Part shown: positions 59,453 through 64,000 of the stretch, piece by piece
Layout: each line of letters begins with the position of its first letter
Numbering within the stretch: position 1 is the first letter of the stretch
NCBI RefSeq assembly: GCF_002093115.1
Contig: NZ_NAAD01000009.1
Location: forward strand, 1-64,000
Direction: 5' to 3'
DNA: 64,000 nucleotides
Source of the DNA: Geothermobacter hydrogeniphilus
Lineage (GTDB): Bacteria; Desulfobacterota; Desulfuromonadia; Desulfuromonadales; Geothermobacteraceae
The notes under the pieces: generated by a model
Databases searched by the model: none
Seen by the model: only the letters and a program-made list of their open reading frames with translations
What the model was told of the DNA's origin: nothing
Position numbers and translations under genes: made by a program

Positions 59453-60528
59453 ACCAGGCTGCCCATGGCGGCGACGTCTTTGCCGCTGCCGCCGAGCTGG
59501 GTTGTGATCCGGAGCAGATCCTCGATTTTTCCGCTTCGATCAATCCCCTCGGTCCTCCGGAAACGGTTCTTGCCGCGGCGCGACAGGCCTTGTCGAGTTG
59601 CCAGTTCTACCCCGAACTGGTGGCTGACTCACTGCGGGCTGCTCTCGCCCGATATCATCGTCTGCCGGAAGACTGTCTGCTTCCCGGGGCCGGGTCGACC
59701 GAGTTGCTCTATCTCTGGCCGCGGGTCTTCAGGCCGCGGCGGGCTCTGCAGATCGTGCCCGCTTTCAGTGAATATCTGCGTGCCCTCGATCAGGTTGATT
59801 GTGAAGTCGAACGGCTGCCGTGGCTGCCGGGAGAACCTTTCCCGACAACGGACCTGCCGCGGGCGGTGGGGGACTGTGAACTGCTTGTTTTCGCCAATCC
59901 GGGCAACCCGGCCGGCGGCCTGGTCAGACGGCGGGATCTGCTGGCAACCCTTGATCTGCTGCCGGATGATCTGCCGGTTCTGGTTGATGAAGCGTTCATC
60001 GACTTCGTTCCCGGGGAGTCGCTTATCGATCAGGTCGTGGAACGATCCAACCTTTATGTGCTGCGGTCGATGACCAAGTTCTATGCCATTCCGGGGCTGC
60101 GGGTCGGCTACCTGGCCGGACCGGCCGACGGGATCACGCGACTGCTGGGTGAGAAAGAGCCCTGGACCCTGTCGACCCCGGCGCTGGCAGCCGCGTTGGC
60201 CTGCCTGGACGAAGACGATTTTGCCCGCGCCTCGATTGCGGCGATCAGTGCCTGGCGCGACGAGATGGGCGAGGAACTGTCCCGTCTCGGCCTGGAGGTC
60301 TTTCCGGGGGCGGCCAATTACCTGCTGGTGCGCCTGCGGGCAGGCGGGAGCAGTGCTTTTGATGTTTCCGCCGGGCTCCGGCGGCAGGGGATACTGGTGA
60401 GGGATTGCGGCAATTTTGACGGTCTCGGCGGGGATGTCCTGCGGCTGGCGGTGCGTCGTCCCGAGGAAAACCGCCGACTCATTGCCGAACTGCAGCGCCT
60501 GCTTGACAACCACGGGAGGGAAGAATGA
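59437..60528 (+). CDS. cobD: L-threonine-O-3-phosphate decarboxylase
   Basis: 363 residues, fold-type-I PLP enzyme. HGGDV near the N-terminus, DFSASINPLG, FANPGNPAGG and the PLP-lysine motif SMTKFYAIPGLRVGY (Lys near 212) fit CobD rather than histidinol-phosphate aminotransferase. Provides (R)-1-aminopropan-2-ol phosphate for CbiB, with which it overlaps. Last recognised gene of the cobalamin run. Confidence 0.9.
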   Translation: MAPLLNQAAHGGDVFAAAAELGCDPEQILDFSASINPLGPPETVLAAARQALSSCQFYPELVADSLRAALARYHRLPEDCLLPGAGSTELLYLWPRVFRPRRALQIVPAFSEYLRALDQVDCEVERLPWLPGEPFPTTDLPRAVGDCELLVFANPGNPAGGLVRRRDLLATLDLLPDDLPVLVDEAFIDFVPGESLIDQVVERSNLYVLRSMTKFYAIPGLRVGYLAGPADGITRLLGEKEPWTLSTPALAAALACLDEDDFARASIAAISAWRDEMGEELSRLGLEVFPGAANYLLVRLRAGGSSAFDVSAGLRRQGILVRDCGNFDGLGGDVLRLAVRRPEENRRLIAELQRLLDNHGREE

Positions 60529-60902
60529 AACTTTGGCAGGGGTTCTTGTTGCTCGGCGCGCTTAACGGGTTTCTCGGCGTTGCCCTTGGCGCCTTCGGCG
60601 CGCACGGCCTGGAGGGCAGGTTGACGCCGCACCTGATGGATGTTTGGAACAAGGCGGTTCACTATCAGCAGATCCATGCCCTGGCCCTCGTGTTGGTGGC
60701 CATTCTCCTGCAGGGCGGAATGACCGGCACAGGCATCCGCTGGTCCGGCTGGTGTTTCCTGCTGGGCATCCTGCTTTTTTCCGGCAGCCTCTATATACTG
60801 GCCCTGTCGGGGGTCAAGCCCCTTGGAGCGGTAACCCCGTTCGGCGGGGTCAGCTTCCTGCTCGGCTGGGCGATGCTCGCCCGGGCCGCGCTGCAGTCCT
60901 GA
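60525..60902 (+). CDS. DUF423 membrane protein (YgdD-like)
   Basis: 125 residues, four membrane helices. LGALNGFLGVALGAFGAHGLE at the N-terminus, NKAVHYQQIHALALVLVA and GVKPLGAVTPFGGVSFLLGW are DUF423 features. Function unknown. Its ATG overlaps the cobD stop, so it is co-transcribed, probably without relation to B12. Confidence 0.9.
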   Translation: MKLWQGFLLLGALNGFLGVALGAFGAHGLEGRLTPHLMDVWNKAVHYQQIHALALVLVAILLQGGMTGTGIRWSGWCFLLGILLFSGSLYILALSGVKPLGAVTPFGGVSFLLGWAMLARAALQS

Positions 60903-60927
60903 ACCTGCGGAACGATCGAAATTAATC

Positions 60928-61830
60928 ATGGATACAGTCGTCTACTACAGTCTTCGGTCCCTCGCCCGTCTGTTCTACCTGTTTCCCGAAAGCTGGAGTC
61001 TGCGGCTGGGAGAACTGCTCGGTTTCCTGGCCGGAAGGCTGGTTCCGAAGCGGATGGCCCTCTGTCGCGCGAACCTCCGTCGGGCGGGGCTGGATGAAGC
61101 TCTCTCCGGTGCGGTTTTCCGCTTTCTCGGACGTAACCTGGTGGCGATTCTGCGGCTCGCCTGCAGTGATCCCGGACGCGATGCCGACAAGGTCATCGTG
61201 GAAGGTTTTGAATCCTACCTCGCTGCCCGTAAACGCTGTGGGAGGGTGATTCTGATCACGGCTCATCTCGGCAATTGGGAAAAACTGGCCCGTCTGCAGC
61301 GTCTGCGCAGCGGTCATCCCCTGCAGGTTGTCGGCCGCAGTCTCGATCAGCGCGGTGCCGACCGTTTCCTGCGGGAACTCCGGCAGCGGGGCGGTTTCAC
61401 CGTGCTGGAGAAAAGTCGTGGGGTGCGGGCGATGCTCAAGGTCCTGCGCCAGGGGAATGACCTTGGCCTCCTGATTGATCAGCGGGTCGCCCCCCACATG
61501 GGGATCTGGGTGCCCTTTTTCGGCGCCCCGGTTTCCGCCGTGCCGGTGGTCTCTCTATTGGCCAAGGCCAGCGGCGCCGCCATCGTACCGGTTTTCACCG
61601 GCATCGATGCGGCGGGGCAGGAGCGCATTCATTATCTGCCCGAGCTGGTGCAGACGGGTGACGAAGTGGCCGAGACGGAAGAGCTGAATCGTCTCATCGA
61701 AACCTATATCCGCCGCTATCCGGAGCAGTGGTTCTGGTTGCACAACCGTTGGCGTGAAAAGGATCTGGATCAGCTTGACAGCAAAGGGCGGCGGGCTGTC
61801 GAGGCGTGCGCGGCCGAAGGGGTTGAATGA
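60928..61830 (+). CDS. Lipid A biosynthesis-type acyltransferase (LpxL/HtrB family)
   Basis: 300 residues. One N-terminal membrane-associated segment, the HLGNWE catalytic motif (H and E of HxxxxE), LIDQRV and VPVFTGID blocks, and the C-terminal PEQWFWLHNRWR. It transfers a secondary acyl chain onto Kdo2-lipid A or a related lipid at the inner-membrane face. Starts 25 bp after the DUF423 gene. Confidence 0.88.
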   Translation: MDTVVYYSLRSLARLFYLFPESWSLRLGELLGFLAGRLVPKRMALCRANLRRAGLDEALSGAVFRFLGRNLVAILRLACSDPGRDADKVIVEGFESYLAARKRCGRVILITAHLGNWEKLARLQRLRSGHPLQVVGRSLDQRGADRFLRELRQRGGFTVLEKSRGVRAMLKVLRQGNDLGLLIDQRVAPHMGIWVPFFGAPVSAVPVVSLLAKASGAAIVPVFTGIDAAGQERIHYLPELVQTGDEVAETEELNRLIETYIRRYPEQWFWLHNRWREKDLDQLDSKGRRAVEACAAEGVE

Positions 61831-61855
61831 ACTCACTGACCCAGGTCAGCCTGAA

Positions 61856-62179
61856 TCAGAACAATTTTTCCGCCAGCCAGAACAGCCCCATGCCGACCAG
61901 CACGGTGCCGCCGAGAGACTGGCTGCGGACGGCAAACAGGAAGGTCGGAACGGCCACCCAGAACTCCGGTCGCAACAGGTTGAAGCTGTTGCTGTGACTG
62001 TCGATCAGCAGTGACGGTGCCAGCAGTGCGGCGAGAATGGCGACCGGGATCAGCTCCAGCCAGTCCACCAGCCAGCGCGGCAGTTGTCGCTGAGAAAGCA
62101 GCAGCAGCGGCAGCAGCCGCGGCAGGTAGGTGACCGCTCCCATGCCGAGCAGCAACAGCAGGTAGGTCGAAAAGCTCAT
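61856..62179 (-). CDS. azlD: AzlD-type branched-chain amino-acid export subunit
   Basis: 107 residues with three to four membrane helices (MGAVTYLPRLLPLLLLS; LELIPVAILAALLAPSLL). Partner of AzlC, forming an exporter for branched-chain amino acids. The azlC stop overlaps its ATG (ATGA). Converges with the acyltransferase gene; the 25-bp gap contains ACTCACTGAC...GCCTGAATCAG, a fragment like repeat-B ends. Confidence 0.9.
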   Translation of the reverse strand: MSFSTYLLLLLGMGAVTYLPRLLPLLLLSQRQLPRWLVDWLELIPVAILAALLAPSLLIDSHSNSFNLLRPEFWVAVPTFLFAVRSQSLGGTVLVGMGLFWLAEKLF

Positions 62180-62907
62180 CCTTTCGCCTCCCTCTGTCGT
62201 CGGACCCGGCGTCGCACCAGGTAGCCGCCGGTCGCCGCCAGGATGGCCGCTCCGACGATGTAGGAATCCCCCGGAATCAGCAGTTTCCAGATTACGGCCA
62301 GCCCGGCCGCCAGTCCCCCCGTAAAGACATAGGCCCGGCCGTGCAGCTGCAGTACCAGCAGGGCGATGAACATCCCCGGCAGGGCGAAGTCGATGCCGAA
62401 GGCGCCGGGTGGGATCAGGCTGCCGACCAGGCTGCCGAGGATGGTCGCCAGGATCCAGGTGCTGTTGGCGGCATGGTGGACCACCAGCGCCCGCCAGCGA
62501 TCCCAGTTTCCTGCGCGGAAGCGGGTCATGTTGACGCCGAAACTCTCGTCGGTGATGCCGTAGGCGAAGAGGATGAGAAAACTGCGCCTGACGCCGCGCA
62601 GCGGGATGGCAAGAGCGCTGCTCATCAGGAAATGCCGGAAATTGACCACCAGGGTGGTGAGGATGATGGCTGTTGCCGAGGCCCCGCCGTCAAGCATCGC
62701 CACGGCGATGAACTGGGCGCTGCCGGCGAACACCAGCACCGACATCAGACCGATCCAGGCCGGTCCGAGTCCGGCCTGCTGACCGAGGACGCCGAGCGCC
62801 ATGCCGATGGGAAAATAACCGAGACAGATCGGCCAGGCGGCGGCGAGGCCGTCGCGGAGAACTCCGGAACGGCCTTCGTGGGTTTGGTTGTACTGGGTTG
62901 ATGTCAT
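62176..62907 (-). CDS. azlC: AzlC-type branched-chain amino-acid exporter subunit
   Basis: 243 residues, five to six membrane helices. LGYFPIGMALGVLGQQAGL, VFAGSAQFIAVAML, NFRHFLMSSAL and GITDESF are the AzlC landmarks. Exports valine/isoleucine or analogues. Upstream (62908-63107) is the boundary region of the integrated element. Confidence 0.93.
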   Translation of the reverse strand: MTSTQYNQTHEGRSGVLRDGLAAAWPICLGYFPIGMALGVLGQQAGLGPAWIGLMSVLVFAGSAQFIAVAMLDGGASATAIILTTLVVNFRHFLMSSALAIPLRGVRRSFLILFAYGITDESFGVNMTRFRAGNWDRWRALVVHHAANSTWILATILGSLVGSLIPPGAFGIDFALPGMFIALLVLQLHGRAYVFTGGLAAGLAVIWKLLIPGDSYIVGAAILAATGGYLVRRRVRRQREAKG

Positions 62908-63012
62908 GTAAGTTGCAAGAATTAAAAGGCTTTATCCGGGTTGCGGGTGGCGGCGGATCACTTTGAAGTGGAGTTTTTTTTCGAAAAATTCCAACCTGTC
63001 ATTTTCGTGCCT

Positions 63013-63088
63013 GTGCCCATCTGGTGCCCACGCGGTGCCCGTCAGTTTCTTCCTTCCTCATGAATTGCCGCCTGGCCAACTTGGGCAC
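63013..63088. repeat. GTGCCC direct repeats with one inverted copy
   Basis: GTGCCC occurs at 63013, 63024 and 63035, exactly 11 bp apart, and as GGGCAC at 63083. Phased short repeats next to an integrase resemble arm-type binding sites. Confidence 0.45.
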
Positions 63089-63107
63089 CTTTCAAATATC
63101 AATTCCA

Positions 63108-63329
63108 TCAATCCTCAACGTATTCGATCAGGTCTGCCACGGAGCATTTGAAATAACGGCACAGCTTTTCGAGATTCGCTGTAGTTGTATCCGTTGAACG
63201 GTGGTTGGCAAGGCGTGACAGGGTGGAAATGTGAATACCGGTAATTGCCGATATTTCACTGAGACTTATCCGTCGACCTTCCGCCGTTTCCTTGTCAGCA
63301 ATCAGGCGTTTCAGGTGAATTTTCAGCAT
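63108..63329 (-). CDS. XRE-family small repressor
   Basis: 73 residues, essentially one Cro/C1 helix-turn-helix (ISLSEISAITGIHISTLSRLANHRSTDTTTANLEKLCRYFKCSVADLIEY). GGAGGGAGA precedes the ATG. Divergent from the excisionase-like/integrase pair, an arrangement typical of a phage or integrative-element repressor. A palindromic ACCGATCGGT in the opposing promoter is a candidate operator. Confidence 0.85.
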   Translation of the reverse strand: MLKIHLKRLIADKETAEGRRISLSEISAITGIHISTLSRLANHRSTDTTTANLEKLCRYFKCSVADLIEYVED

Positions 63330-63470
63330 CGCGATCTCCCTCCATTTTGTTCAATGTATCGTATGTCGGCGTCCCTGTCATCAAAATGATGTCTCTCTCG
63401 CCTTGTTTTTTATTTCAAGTCAAAAAAAGGGCAGTATGGAATTTTTTTTGAAAATAAATCAAAAAAAGTC

Positions 63471-63498
63471 TTGACCGATCGGTTTTTTGAAATATAAT
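63471..63498 (+). promoter_or_regulatory. Sigma-70 promoter with embedded palindrome
   Basis: TTGACC, 16 bp, TATAAT. The spacer begins with a perfect palindrome ACCGATCGGT that overlaps the -35 box, a likely repressor site. Drives the AlpA-like gene and integrase. Confidence 0.8.
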
Positions 63499-63535
63499 CA
63501 AAAGCAAAGATCCGCAGTCAATAAAGGAGGTCGCC

Positions 63536-63775
63536 ATGGAACAGAAAACCTACCTCACCACCGAGCAGTTGGCCGAGAAACTCTGTTACGACGCACGCTA
63601 TATCCGGACCAGCCTGAAAGACTCCATTTTTATTGAGGGCGTTCACTACATCCGGTTTTTCGGTCGGCGGAGAGTCTATTACATCTGGGAAGCGATCGAG
63701 CGGGACATGGTGAAGGCATCCATGGAAGAAGGACTGGCGATCCCCATGGCGAACGGCAGGGTTTGTCATGGGTAG
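63536..63775 (+). CDS. AlpA/excisionase-like small DNA-binding protein
   Basis: 79 residues. YLTTEQLAEKLCYDARYIRTSLKDSIFIEGVHYIRFFGRRRVYYIWEAIERDMV has the winged helix-turn-helix layout of AlpA/Xis proteins that bind att sites. AAAGGAGG precedes the ATG. It overlaps the integrase start by 8 bp. Role as a directionality factor is inferred from context. Confidence 0.75.
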   Translation: MEQKTYLTTEQLAEKLCYDARYIRTSLKDSIFIEGVHYIRFFGRRRVYYIWEAIERDMVKASMEEGLAIPMANGRVCHG

Positions 63776-64000
63776 CCTCAGGCAGAGGAATGGTCTGCTC
63801 TTTTTCGATTTCCGCTACCAGGGCGTTCGTTGCCGGGAACAGACAACACTTCCTGATACACCCGGCAATCGCAGAAAGCTAGAGCCGATCCTCGCCCGTA
63901 TCGAGCAGTCCATAAAGCTGGGGACCTTCAAATATGCTGATTTTTTTCCGGGTTCCCCGCGGGCCGAAGTTTTTCGTGATGATCCCGCAGTTGACAAGCG
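63768..64000 (+). CDS. Tyrosine recombinase/integrase, N-terminal part (cut by window edge)
   Basis: 77 codons visible before the window ends, with no stop. GSLRQRNGLLFFDFRYQGVRCREQT, NRRKLEPILARIEQSIKLGTF and YADFFPGSPRA match the N-terminal arm-binding region (DUF3596-like) of tyrosine integrases. The catalytic domain lies outside. Start ATG 63768 overlaps the AlpA-like stop. Marks the edge of a prophage or integrative element. Confidence 0.8.
   Translation, partial: MGSLRQRNGLLFFDFRYQGVRCREQTTLPDTPGNRRKLEPILARIEQSIKLGTFKYADFFPGSPRAEVFRDDPAVDK

Noticed and set aside
62908-63107. tRNA gene as integration site at the element boundary
   Set aside because: No cloverleaf, T-loop GGTTCGA block or CCA end could be found near the integrase.

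Overview
This looks like chromosomal DNA of a GC-rich Deltaproteobacterium, most likely of the Desulfuromonadales/Geobacterales (Desulfuromonadia). The pointers are an anaerobic (cbi-type) cobalamin cluster containing a ThiC paralogue of the BzaF type, many chemoreceptors and cyclic-di-GMP enzymes, a haem/MopE-repeat secreted protein, ferritin-like proteins and rubredoxin. The species assignment is inference; no rRNA or tRNA gene was seen.

Layout. 0.1-14.7 kb: aminotransferase with its GntR regulator, a secreted haem/MopE protein, a DsbA-like protein, the sucAB 2-oxoglutarate dehydrogenase operon, a lipA-trxB operon, elbB-rubredoxin, an XRE-cupin regulator and a DUF2059 protein. 15-19.5 kb: EamA transporter-HAD pair, an rluD-pgeF operon and a small Cys-rich protein. 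20.5-30.5 kb: HDOD-GGDEF protein, trkA-trkH potassium uptake, HNH nuclease, GGDEF-EAL protein, YkgJ-type protein, paired ferritin-like proteins and an Arg/Asp-rich secreted protein. 30.5-39.9 kb: three chemoreceptors (one with a C-terminal hemerythrin domain), a secreted Cache protein and another GGDEF-EAL protein; the chemoreceptor units have sigma-28-like promoters. 39.9-43.2 kb: DCC protein, a structured RNA that may be 6S RNA, ferritin, engB and a SemiSWEET. 43.2-60.5 kb: a cobalamin riboswitch followed by sixteen same-strand B12 reading frames (cobO, cobU, cobT, cobS, cobC, cbiA, bzaF-like, cbiX, cbiC, cbiD, cbiET, cbiF, cbiG, a cbiH-cbiP fusion, cbiB, cobD). Together they cover cobalt insertion, most ring modification, adenosylation, side-chain attachment and nucleotide-loop assembly; cbiL and cbiJ are not in the window. 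60.5-63 kb: DUF423 protein, LpxL-type acyltransferase and azlCD. 63-64 kb: the edge of an integrated element with a divergent XRE repressor, an AlpA/excisionase-like protein and the start of an integrase.

The most unusual layer is non-coding. Many gaps hold palindromic elements with a hairpin core (typically CGTAGC-N4-GCTACG, then CGCCTTG) enclosed by arms that differ from copy to copy yet remain self-complementary. One such element lies inside the cobalamin riboswitch aptamer, and other inverted repeats punctuate the cob cluster. A second notable signal is three promoter-like sites within 1 kb (19.2-20.2 kb) sharing an 11-bp direct repeat TGAGAT set exactly 8 bp before a -10-like box, which suggests a small response-regulator regulon.
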